A stretch of DNA of 64,000 nt from Hydractinia symbiolongicarpus. Its lineage: Eukaryota > Cnidaria > Hydrozoa > Anthoathecata > Hydractiniidae. A program made the translations under genes and the position numbers. A model generated the notes under the pieces. The model worked only from the letters and a program-made list of their open reading frames with translations. It made no database searches and was not told the origin of the DNA. The stretch is from positions 28,942,001-29,006,000 of the forward strand of contig NC_079882.1 of assembly GCF_029227915.1 (NCBI RefSeq), given 5' to 3'. This document shows, piece after piece, positions 52,518 to 64,000 of this stretch. The first letter of the stretch is position 1, and each line of letters opens with the position of its first letter.

Positions 52518-55500
52518 GTTGTTTTAATGGCTGACAATTTAATGATGATAAGGATGTAATAAGATATGGCGTCTTCTCCAGACTAAACATAATCACTCAC
52601 TTGATAAAAAAAGTTAATTTTGGCATTCTATTTTCATTAAAGTCAGACAGGTTTTTCCCTTTTAGTTTTCACCAAAACTTGTGGAATGCAAGAAACATTT
52701 GTAATTACACAAGCGCTGTGATTTTCAATTTACATAAGCTATAACGAAGATAAATGTAAATACTTTATACGCATTTGTTTTAAGGTAGGAAATGGCAGAT
52801 GTTTGTTTTCTGTTTTTTGAAAAGAAATAACAAGGTCGTCTTACACAAGTATGGTCTAGGGAAAGAAAAATAGCGGTCACTGGTATCGTTAGAGTAGCAA
52901 ATGACCATAACAGGGTGACTAATAAAATAGGAACAAAAGTAAGGATATTAAGGAGACAAATTGACATTATTTAAGAATATTTTGCTGCGAACGAGAATAA
53001 TAAAATAAAAAATAATAAGGATAATTGAGGAGAAAAACAATTTTAGTTCTCTATCTTTAATGTTACATACTATTTTCTATGATAAGATAATATACAAATA
53101 TACATATAAATTATGCCCTGAAAGATAGAAAATATAGGATTTTAAATAACAGAGAAATATGTCTTATTTCACTGGTGATGAACAATCCACATTTCCAAAA
53201 AAGTTACGATCAGAAAAAAAGGAAATACGGAGAAATTAAGGAGAATAGCTAAAATTTTAATTTTTTTAAGTATATTTAAGTACTTTTAAGGTTATTTAAG
53301 GAATTTAAGGAGGAGTGGTCACCCTGCATAAAACACATTAGGCGACCTAAATATGGTGGTCGTTATACCAGGTTTGGTTGATAGGGTTTTTTTTACGAAG
53401 TTATTTCTTCCCCATACTCTGCGTTTAATAAACACTTTCCAAATTTCGTTTTTTAAAACTTTCACTTTTTTAATTTTTTTTCTTCCTATCTTTAAATTCA
53501 GTATGGTTAAATTAGCATGCTTGTAAATTTTACTGATGTGAGTTCCACAAAAAGCATAATAATTTTTGATTTTTTATATTTTGATTCAGGGGTAACATAA
53601 GTATTACTTCACCTATCGAAATTATAATCACTTTCAATTCTCTATGGTGACGTCAGCAAAGATTATTGCAGAAAATATTTTCCCAGTTAAGCCAGATTCA
53701 CTCAATGTTATAGAGTCAAGACCTGTGAAGATTTCTTCATTATAGAATGCGATTGTATTTTTCAAACTGCTGCTCTTTTTATAAAAACACTTTTAATTTT
53801 AAAGTTTTTAAGTCCAATGTTCCACCTACAAACAAGTGTCACATTTTCGCCTCCAAACGAAAAGTATATGTCATATACTGTATGTTCTATACAACAGTAT
53901 AAACATGTTTCTATATTTATTTATGAGAATAAGTAAAAAAAAGCAATAGTCACATAGAATAAAACACCAATTTTATCTTGTGAGTGTAGTTGTAATTAGA
54001 TATATATATATATAGACATGGTTTCAATGTTTCTCGCACAAATTTATAGTGTATGTTTTCTTTGGTAATAAGATCGAAGACAGCCTTACATTAAGAAAAT
54101 TTTATACTTTTTTAGAGAGAGATTGACGCATTTTCAGTATCTGTTCAAAAAGTGGTTGTTCTAAACTAAATTTCACCACTAAGAAGAAATAAGGCTTTAT
54201 CAGTCCTGTACATTAGTCAACATAACATCTTACCCTTTTTATAATTGACCAATTTCCAAGCTTTGTTTCAATGGAGGTACCATTGTCAAATGAATGCATT
54301 TGAATCTCTTGCGGATAATACCATGAAAATATCTCACCAATTAAATATCCATTAGAAAAGTCCCTAAAAATGTTGTCAAAAGATAGCAAAAAATGTATAT
54401 TCTTATAAGCTGTTTCGATCTTTTTAAATTATACATCTACACTATATTGTTCAGATAACTTTATCAGCTCTTCGTTTTTTAGATCTAATTGCTGGTTCCT
54501 CTAACCTGTGCTTCTTAAGTAATTTTTTCATTGTTGAACTTTTTGATAAACAGTTACATTTGCGTAGGACTGATAAGCAGAAATTCTCTACAGTACATAA
54601 TACTTTCGTAGCGTTGTACAGATACAAATAATTGTTCAGGATATGATAAATTTAAAAATGGCTATATACAGGTACATGGTGTAAAGAAGATTAGAGTGAC
54701 CATTCATTTTTAAAGAGCAAAATGCACTGTCCTGACCTTTTCCAGGATTAAAGTTATTTGACAAATACAGTTATAATTTACTATAAATGCATAGGATCAG
54801 TTTCAAAAATTAAGGGGGGGTTTGTGACATTTCAACATGTCATCATTTGTCATTCCCTACAAAGTGTAATTTTGAGGTTACTGTTAACAAAAGGTAGGTA
54901 CATTTGGTGTATAAAAATGGGCAACTTTTAAAAAAGGAAGCACATTTTGAGGTTATCTAGTTTTCAAGATATACTCGAAAATGTGATGTGGTAAATTTAA
55001 GGTTACTGAAATGAGGTTTACCCTCTTTAAAGAATCTAAGGATTCCTTGGGGTTACTTTAATGAAAAAAATTTTATTGAAACTTGGTACAGTGGTAACTA
55101 AATTGGTAAGCAACCCAACTAAATCTTTGAATAATTGAATTTGTAAAGTGTGTGAGTATATTGAGGTTACCAATGGTAACCACCATAAGACCAACATACT
55201 AAAATTTCAAGTAAATAGGGCAAGATGTGTTCCATTTGATGCTGAAACTCTAAAAATGCTCATTTTGGCACTTTCAGAAAATGTCACACTATTTTTGAAA
55301 CTGATCTTGGTATAGAATAAGAAGTTCAGGGTAGGCCGAGTTTTTTCCTGAACAGTTCTCATAAATTGACAACTAAAAAAACCAAGCTTAGGAAAAGATA
55401 AAAAAGCAGTTATTCTTTAAGACTTTTTGTCATTTTTGCAAGTATATATTCCAATTCCAGAAATTCCCTGCATTAGTTATCACCTGAAAGTCGGAAATTA

Positions 55501-56775
55501 AAAAAAAATTATATTTCAGCTTTAAACAAAAACAAATTTCATTACCTTCTTGTATTTCTAACAGAATGTGTTAAATCTAAACTTTGCAACCATTTCAACA
55601 CTTCTCTTGGTAATACTGTCATCATTAATAGATGGCTAAATTATTTTGTGTAAAAGAAAATAGCTGGCATATATACAAGTCAAAAAATTGTTATTATGTC
55701 AAAGGATTAAAGCAATATATCAGAGCAGCTAATTTCTATTTTCAAAAAACAGTATACAAAAAAAATAACCTTTGCAACTATTCCAGTTAAATATTTTAAA
55801 ACATTTGGTATATATACAGCATCGCAGATCTAGAGCAACAGTAAAAGATTGTATTTCAAACACAGAGCGCAATTACAAAAAGAAATGATGTAAAGAAGTG
55901 AGTAAAGGAAAGTAAAATATATTTTTAGGGTTATATATCTAAAATGGCTCTTCGTTCTTGTCAAATTAACAAAAAATATATATTCTAAAATAAATACAAA
56001 TAAATAAATAAAATAAAATATTAATAAAAGGAATATAGCAAGAGAGACATAAGAAAATCATACCTAAGGCATCAGCATTAAATTAAGTACACATAAAATA
56101 AGTACACAAAAGTGGGGGCAAACGTACATAGGCAACAAAGCAAATATCATGTAAAAAAATCTTTTCATTGCAACATCCGACAAGTAGGTTTTAATGTTTT
56201 TGCAGAAAGCAGAATGAGCATGTTTTTTGTAATCTTAATGGTAATTCAGTGAACAACTAATTAGCCAGGTCTTGTTCTGATACTATTGATGACCCCATGC
56301 TAATTTCAGCGTATTACATAATGATCTTGTGCGCATTTCAACAAATATTGACAAGTTAAAGGAAGGTATTCTAAGTTAAGTTAAAAGTTCTGCACTACTT
56401 GGTAGTCATTTTAATTCAACAATATCATTCGATTTACAAAATCTCCAAAAACACATCTACATTCTGCTTTCTGAATACACTGTAGTTTCGTCAGTTGTTT
56501 ATTAAGTATAGTCATTGTAATAGATTCTTTAAACAGCTAAGCTCATAGCTAACTGTTTTCAAAGAAAAAGAAAGTGTATGTAGTTCTTGTTGACGTGGGA
56601 TTGACATTGAATCATCACAAAATGAAATGACATTGTTTAAGCAACTCTCCCATTTTAGAAATTTGCCTTCTCTGTAAAGTTGAATTGTTACACAATATGT
56701 CGAATGAGTATTTAAGTATATATATTGTGCAATATAGAAAAACACATCATGTAGTTTTAACAGAATTAACACATA
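52518..56775. other. Gene-poor region
   Basis: More than 4 kb of AT-rich DNA. A TGACGTCA at 53648-53655 in GACGTCAGCAAAG context may be a decayed relative of the Helitrons at 26432-27855. A minus-strand open stretch near 54470-54620 ends IRSKKRRADKVI and stop, but it overlaps another open frame and has no convincing splice partner. No gene called. Confidence 0.45.
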
Positions 56776-58841
56776 CTAGCCGAATTCCTGTGAAAGAATC
56801 CACTGAATCTCTCATTAAACCGATGTAAGGGATACTAAAACAAAAACATACAACACAGTATGAAATTTCAACCTCGACCCCGGGCTCTTTGTCTCGTTTA
56901 AAACAGGATGGTGAAAGGAGAAAAAAACCCTGGGATTGAGGTTGCTCACAATCTGCATTATTCTATGTTCATAACCACTTAAACAAAACGTCTAAAAAAC
57001 GTCTAAACATAAGCATGTACAACAAAAAAAAATAATAAAAAAATATGAAATAAAAATGGAAAATGTCCAAAAAAACCAAAAGGTGTCAAAAAAAACCAAA
57101 AGTCGTCTAACAACTGTTACGTAAAAAGCCAAATACGCTAAAACTATATATACTTGCTTTGCCATTCTAGAAGTACATCAGGGAAAAAAAAGATACTAAA
57201 CATTAAAAAAAAATCCAACATTTTTTGTTAAGTCATACAAAATCAGCTATTCAGTCTATTGCATACAGCAAACCTTCCAAAGTTATACTCAAAATATAAA
57301 AATTAATAGTTGCAAACACATAAAAGAGAAATATAAAAACTTGAATCATCTACCAAAATATTTTAACCCAAACTTATAATCAAGAAAATCACACATAAAA
57401 TCAAAGAAGATAACAATGCAGTGTTTTCGAATTTAAGAATCTAATAAATTTCAAACGATCATAACGTAACAGATGTAAACATTGATTTAACTTTGTTTAC
57501 ATTCAGGTTAATTATAAGGACATCAACACTTTAACAATTTAAGTTTAGGTTTTAGGTTTATCACACAATCAGTATTGTTAAAAACAGTAACAACGGAAGA
57601 ATTATATTTTACAGTTTGTGTAAATTCTTCTCTGGGATATACACACTGTTTTTATAAGAATAGTGTGTTTTAGTTTCAGCGCCGATGTTCTTACTTTTTT
57701 GATAAATGCTTTCCTCAATATTCTCAATATGTTCTTAGCATGACTATGGCCTGAAAATATATAATGCCTTAATAAAATAAAGCATGCTATGAGTTACTAT
57801 AGCTAGCTAAGGACAAGTTCTACTACATAAAATGGTCCAATGCTTGGATATAAAAAAGTTCAGTTCGTATACAATAAAAAAGTAAACTTCTAATCAATTT
57901 GTGCGTCATATACAAATGTCCATATCTAAAACAAACTATATCAAGCTTAGACATATTTTTAGGATATTCTAAACTTCTGACCCAATATTCAGAGTATATT
58001 CTTTACAAAATAAGTGCTTAAAGAAAATATTTTCCTGCTCAAGACACAACAACAAACTTAATATTTAAGGAAAAATTTAGCTCTGAAAGAAACGGCTAAA
58101 AAATCGTTATACACCAAAATTCATTTCTCTATTAAATAATTTAAAAAACACACCTGCTTTTCGTTTGCTTTCTCAGTTAGGTCGCTACCTACGGTTCGTT
58201 GAATAAAAGTCCAATCAGTTTTTTACTTTGATTACTAAATTTTGCTTCATCCCAAAGAGAACGAATTGTCGCTAAAATTGTCTGATGCATTTCCAATAAA
58301 TTCTCTTTTAATGTTATATCACCGTATGTTTTTCTTCATTGTACAAAATATTTCTGTTAACACTTCATTCCACCACAACAGGTTGTTTTTTAAATTTTAG
58401 ATTCAAAGTACATTCATATTCGAATGTGATACAACCTTGGTCCCAGAGCACAAAAATGGAAAATATAGAAAAACATAGAGCTTTAAGCAAACCTCATGAT
58501 GAGTTGGCATGCTTTGTTTGAAATAACTTTTTTCAGGATTAATTTGAAAAAAAAGACAACCTTCTTCACTTCAGTTTTATTTTGTCAGTTGGTAAACAAC
58601 TTGTTTCCATGAGAAACTGCGCGCACATTGTAAACCAGGGGTAAAATTAAATTATTTTGACTGTAACGGCCAAGAATGGCGCCGTAGCATAAATGACAAA
58701 TGGACCCCCTGTTTTCTCATTTGTGGGCTTACTTATTTTTTTAGTAAATTTTAGCGTACGTCCACGTCATAAGAAAGTGACCCGTGAATTTCCATGTTGT
58801 GTACTCACAGTTTTACTCACGCTAGGGAAATAATATATAAA
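56776..58841 (-). mobile_element. Non-autonomous Helitron, copy C (about 2.07 kb)
   Basis: Same family as copies A and B, collinear over its whole length: AATCCACTGAATCTCTCATT near 56800, TTGATTTAACTTTGTTTACA near 57483, and GCGCACATTGTAAACCAGG near 58620. On the minus strand it ends in CTAG (56776-56779) followed by T, and starts near 58841 with a mutated TC (now TT). A CAACCTCG-ended foldback lies inside at 56868-56945; copy B has only half of it. No Rep/Hel coding sequence. Confidence 0.83.
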
Positions 58842-60121
58842 ATTGAATTTGTTGTGGGCCATATTGATAAATTGTGAAGATGTGTAGTGATCTCATTTTC
58901 ACTTTCAGTTATATAGCTGGAAATCAGTACTTAATAGATCGTTATGTCATCGATGTATTAAATCATGCCATTGATAATTATGTTTTGCAAGTCATTTGCA
59001 TACTGGTTGAAGGGGATCAGTCCTAAAAATGACTTTTGAGGCACTCTTGTAGGTGCATACATAAAAGAATATGATGGATCAATTCAGCGCAAAAGCAGAG
59101 TTGTTAATTTTACTTATCAATAGACATTGGCAAAATGGCTGCCTAGAGTCCTCAAAATTAAAGTAGTGTCCACCAAGCAAACTACATAATCTTTCTTTTA
59201 TAAAAATGTGCTTTATAAGAATATCAGGATTTTAGGTTAAAAACAACAGATCTTATGTTTAGAATAGAAAAATTAGTATAACATTATATATACATATAAT
59301 AAAAAAAATTTAGAAGTTATTAATTACTAAGAACACTTTGAAAATTACATTTTTTCGCGGTAAGCCCTTTTGGCTCTAAGAGCTGCGTGGTAGATAAAAA
59401 GATGGTCTTTTCAGTCCATTTTTTCTTACAGAAACATTGTTTAGGCTTTAAACTATAACCAAGTGCAGATTGATAATTTTTAATTGACATATACTGATAT
59501 AAAGTTGTAACAATACGTTCTTGTGAAGTCACAGACTATAAAGGACCCAACTTTACCTAGCACCCCACATTCTTTTGCCTGCCATGCAATGCAAAGGGCT
59601 TATTGTAAAAATTGAAAACATTCAAATAGGTCTATAGGGCCACCATACAGAGGATGCATTATTAGCCAAGCTAGCTAGCTATGTGCACTTATTTTGCTGC
59701 AAATTTGTTTAGCTGCCTAGCTACTTTTAGAAAGGATATCTATAAAGAGGCATGGAGATGTTCCAAGTAATGTGTTCTGTAAAAAAAAACCAGCAATGAA
59801 ATTAGGACAATAACGATCAAGTTTTTCTATACAATGCATTTTTATTAAAACTTAACTAGCTATAGCTGGCTAGTATATAGCAAGACTTTAAGTATTGCAT
59901 ATGTTAGAATTTGGCACAAAATTCAACGCATTTTTTTACAGAAATAGAGGTCATAAAAAGGAAGCAGTTTACTACAGCTCTCTTGACTGCGCTCTTGTTT
60001 ACTTTTTGATGAGTTTCCACGAAGAACTGCATGATGGTTCGTGTTTTAAAATTCTTAGAATTTCCCGCCAGCTACTTCTTTGGCAAAGTTGTGTTGTTGT
60101 TTTTAAACAAGTTTGACAAAA
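58842..60121. other. Region upstream of HPF1
   Basis: Contains the foldback MITE at 59336-59625 and then the HPF1 promoter and 5' UTR. GCTAGCTAGC-type short repeats occur near 59660-59720 and 59860. No other gene was supported. Confidence 0.5.
59336..59625. repeat. Foldback MITE related to 28010-28378
   Basis: The left arm includes GGTAAGCCCTTTTGGCTCTA and ATAAAAAGATGG; the right arm includes CATTCTTTTGCCTGCC and GCAATGCAAAGGGCTTATTG. The centre shares TACAGAAACATTGTTTAGG-like sequence with the PCF11 intron copy (AACAGGAACATTGTTGGGG). Arms are more diverged than in that copy. Confidence 0.62.
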
Positions 60122-63100
60122 ATGGCGGGCAGGAAAAGCGCGAAAAAAGAAAACACACTCTCCAAAAATGGAAAGGGAAAAAGAAAATTGGATAACAAAT
60201 CAGAAGTAAGTCTTTCTTCATTCATTTTTTTTTAATTTCTTATTAGTTTTCCCATCAAATCATAAATTAAAGACTGGGTCATTCAGGGATATTTTTTTTC
60301 TAGCTTCCAAGTCTTTAATATGTTTTAGTTAGATAGCTAGCTATATAGCTAGCTATATATACTGTTTGACCACAAAAATTCCATGTTTACCTCATCTGAA
60401 TGTGAGCACGAAGAATATCACTTGACAAAGCCGTCATAAGAATTACTGTGACAGTCTGTTGTTAACATTATCTACCAGAATACGTGTACATTTTTATTTC
60501 CTTTTCTTTTCAATTTTCACAGATTATAAAATGTTACTATGTTTGATTGAGCTGAGGCAGTCTAAGGTTTATCATTTTTTTATTCTAGTGGCATCCACTG
60601 GAAACAATCCACTAACTATAGGTTTTTCTGATTTTCTGGGCTAGCTAGAAATTGTACCTGGTACGCTACTATTCCTTTAAATATTTCAATTTCTGTTTTA
60701 ATATCTTTAAGAACAAACTAAGGCAATTATGGTAAATGACCTATGAAGTTGTTCTGTAAAACGTATATATTATATATAAGTTTTGACATCGTGACAATGA
60801 TTATATACAATATATATGAACTGGCTAGTATATTTCTTCTTGTGTCCATTTTTATAGCCATTAAAATGTTTAGTATTTTGTTCTTATAGGAATCGCCCAG
60901 TAAAATTGTAAAATTGAGTCAAGGTATTTTTATTACTTTGTTAAAATGGTTATTTGTACCATGTGCAAAAAATTTAGTCATGTTGTTTATTTGTTTGATA
61001 AATATTGTAAAATTATTTTAGAATGCAAATTTAAGGATGAGTTTGGGGGTGTGCTACAAGAAAAGTATGGCATGGCATTACCAGATGACTTTTTCTTGTT
61101 TTTTGATTTCTTGGTTAACAACAGTAAGTAAAGTTTCAAGTGATTTTTATCATTATTGTTGTTGTATGTGCCAATATTTGATGTGCAATTTTTTAATAAC
61201 AAGAACTACTTACTGAAGTTTTTTGTGTGATCACATTTAAAAATTTCTTATCGTTGAAATTTGGCACCTCATTTTTTTGTTTTAATCATGAGATGTTGTA
61301 CTGATGTGCAGTATTTAGAATGAATCACTTGAACAATGTTTGTTTAAGATATTGAGTAAATCAGTTGGTTTTCTGTTAGAGTTGTTTTTAAAATTTTCCA
61401 AGTAAAGTGAAAGAAACCTAATAAATGTCTCAATTTTAATAGGATTTGTTCGCATCAGATATTTGTGGTAATTTCTTTGATGTTAATTTTTTGCCTCGTT
61501 ATTTTTCTGGAAAGATGCATGCCTGCTTTGTTACCAGTTCAACATTTTGTTAGAAATCCTGAGTGAATTAAAAAGTTCAATAAAAACGAAATACATAAGT
61601 TGTTGTTAATGTTTATTTCAATACACCTTTACGATAATTCAATTCTAAAGCGTGTTTTCTCAAGTTTTTAACTTTCTTCGTGTCAATTTATTTCAAATTT
61701 TCAGGAAACATTAATAATAATAAGATACAATTTATGCGTACCTTTCATTAAAAATAAAACGCGGCAAGAAAAGTCATCACGAAAGAACATGTTTTCTCCC
61801 TAATAAACTCTTATAAAAGTGTGATGTTTACCTCCTCTGATTGCAGACTGAGCTGCGATGGAGTGTTAGTTTTCCTGAATTATTGTAGTTTTTAAGACAT
61901 TCAAGACAAGTACTTTAACACAAATTCTTTCTAAAGCAAAAATTTAATTTATTTATTCAACCTTGAATTTTTGTTTTAACTGATAATTTATATATTTTTA
62001 CTAATTTTTTACTTATTTTACTAATTTCGACACATACGCACATACACATTGACGCAGGACAAACATTTATAGCAGTTTTTACAAGTGAAGTTTTTATCCT
62101 GTATAAACATTTTTAAATAATAATAATAATAATTTCAGATTTATGTCTTGATTGTACTGGTTTGAAGTTAACAGGACCATTTGATATTTTATCTGGTAAT
62201 CTTTCTAAAGACAACACACTAGAGAAAGTTGATTATCACCTGCATGGCAGATGTTTTTATGATGTACCTGAGATGATGACTGTCTTATACACTAATGATA
62301 ATGATGGATATCACATATCTTATTTCAGGTACTGATTCAGGGAAAATATAGTAGTCGTGTAGGTAGAATTCTCCATGTTTCATTATGTTTGATATTAATT
62401 TTTTCCAAACCCAATTTGTTTTCTAGTTAAAATTTCTGCAAAAAACTCATGTAATTACTTTTAATGTTGGAAAAGTAAAATTGTTATACAACCTTATAAA
62501 ACACCCTCTTTTTGAATCATTGACTTTGACTTCAATGACATCAGAATGTTACATTAAAGGTAGATCCAGCAATCAATAGCATTATCAAATTTTATTCTCC
62601 AAAGTAAAAACATAATTAATTGATTTGTGTGTACAGTAAAAAACATCTATTTTTATATCCTATTTCCAAGCAGCAATATATTAGATGACACAAAAATCTA
62701 CTTACTTTTAGAAAGGCAGCAAAATCAAAAAAATCTGAATTTTTAAAAGTAAAACAGTGTAAAATTTCTAATAGGTTAATATTTAGAAAAAATTAAGCAT
62801 GGTTTTAATGTACTAAAAAAAGCTGGGATACACACGTTGGCTGTGTAATAACAACATGTAAATATAATAGCATATTTTAACGTAAATTTGACCTGAGTAA
62901 AAAATGATGCTGTATATACATGACACCTTCAATTTAGAGATTTTCCAGATCAAATGCCTCAACTACTTGTGTCAAGTAAATCAGATGTTAATGGTGAGTT
63001 ATCAACAAGTGGAGACAATATATTTGCAGCTGTGTTGTAAGTTATGCTTTATTATGACACGCTTTTTAGAAGTTTTTTAACCTATCCTAGGTTACTGATA

Positions 63101-63790
63101 GAATTATCTCTATATAGAGAATATGCTGATTGGAAAAGAAACATTTTTTGCTATAATTTTGCGAATTTATCTAAAAGGCACACAATTAAGTGTTATAAAT
63201 AAATGCGTAATTTGGATTCAGAGAAATTATTCCCAAAATTGACTTCGCAGCTGTGAAAAACGTCATCGGTCATCATACGTATACATTATACTATGACATT
63301 ATTCTACGGTCAATGTCCTGTTAGTATTACAAACAAAAGTGATAGCAACAACAAATCAAGTTTTTTATTAAAAAGGTGGCATTCTACGTTTGAGGGGCGT
63401 TTATTCAATGAGGCGTTTATCTTAGGACGGTCGTTTGTTCAATTTTAGGCTAATTATTTCTTTATTCAATTTTAAAAGATCTGTAAAAAAATTACCGTAA
63501 GTTTGAGTTTGTGCGTCGTGGATCCGTCTAACGTGTTGTTTTATACATTAGCCTGTATTGTAAAGACTTACTTCGATCAGCGAATGACAAAACTAAGATA
63601 AAAGAACTAAACAGTTTATGCAAGCGCATTGAAGATAAAGCCACATCTTATGGCTACCAGTTAGAACGAACAACGTCGTCACATAAAGCACGTAACAAAA
63701 ACGTGGTAACGAAGTCCTTCCATAAAGCAGGGCTGGTGGTGATACTTGATGAGAATGATGTTGGATATCGGGAATTACCATCATCTGATA
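60122..63790 (+). CDS. HPF1: HPF1, histone PARylation factor 1 (3' partial)
   Basis: Nuclear cofactor that completes the PARP1/2 active site and switches ADP-ribosylation to serine residues after DNA damage. Exons: 60122-60205, 60890-60923, 61022-61123, 62139-62328, 62938-63036, 63552-63790; phases agree, giving about 249 residues. The N-terminus (MAGRKSAKKENTLSKNGKGK) is basic and NLS-like. It is followed by EKYGMALPDDFFLFFDF, LKLTGPFDILSG, HISYFRDFPDQMP, GDNIFAAV, and NVVTKSFHKAGLVV with DENDVGYRELP, all in the order of the vertebrate protein. The last donor is at 63791. The region holding the catalytic glutamate (Glu284 in human) is beyond the window, so activity cannot be judged. Start chosen at the ATG just after GACAAA; the upstream ORF at 59895 is unrelated. 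Confidence 0.94.
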
Positions 63791-64000
63791 GTAAGGGTTA
63801 CGGGATTTTATTCTTTCGTTTTAATATTTTATTTTATGCCCTTAATCCATGTAATTAAAGGTTATTTATTTTTGGTGCAATACTGGGCCGCGTGTGTGCT
63901 GCGCAAAATATACCCAATTCGCCCATTATGTGTGTACGGAATTCTAAACATTTATAACTTTATCACAACTCATTTTACTAACAACATTAACAACTGTTGC

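Noticed and set aside
54470-54640. Minus-strand C-terminal exon ending IRSKKRRADKVI
   Set aside because: Overlapping open frames, poor acceptor and no partner exon.

Overview
This is a eukaryotic, AT-rich, intron-rich animal genome segment. The gene set (a secreted ADAM protease, calnexin, PCF11, a SPATA4-like protein, sepiapterin-reductase-like proteins, HPF1) is metazoan. The short exons, compact genes and many small DNA transposons (Helitrons, piggyBac, TTAA elements, foldback MITEs) suggest a cnidarian, perhaps a medusozoan. That placement is inference only.

Layout, left to right. (1) 99-14117, plus strand: a secreted ADAM-type metalloprotease gene without its 5' end, in about 25 exons, with two Helitrons in its introns. 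(2) 14118-15801: a 34-bp minisatellite and intergenic DNA. (3) 15802-23844, minus strand: calnexin, 17 coding exons, with a TTAA-flanked piggyBac remnant that holds a tRNA-derived SINE in one intron. (4) 25827-38993, plus strand: PCF11, 14 coding exons that join in frame to 1535 codons, head-to-head with calnexin. Its first intron holds a head-to-tail Helitron pair and its exon 9-10 intron a 120-bp tandem repeat. (5) 40435-42360, minus strand: the 3' two thirds of a SPATA4-like gene with a TTAA-flanked MITE in an intron. (6) 43245-52517, plus strand: three intronless, tandem, diverging sepiapterin-reductase-like genes, all lacking the SDR catalytic Tyr/Lys pair. (7) 52518-60121: mostly gene-free, with a third 2-kb Helitron. 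(8) 60122-63790, plus strand: the 5' two thirds of HPF1, running off the window.

The genes do not form a pathway. They cover extracellular proteolysis, ER glycoprotein folding, mRNA 3'-end formation, a sperm or ciliary CH-type protein, and control of PARP ADP-ribosylation. The most unusual material is the array of SDR pseudoenzymes with a conserved basic R-x-x-S-x-P N-terminus, the modular Cys-rich tail of the ADAM, and the tandem Helitron junctions, where one element's CTAG end abuts the next element's TC start. One such pair carries seven CRE octamers into PCF11 intron 1. Exon coordinates were read by eye from splice sites and reading frame, so individual boundaries may be off by a few bases.
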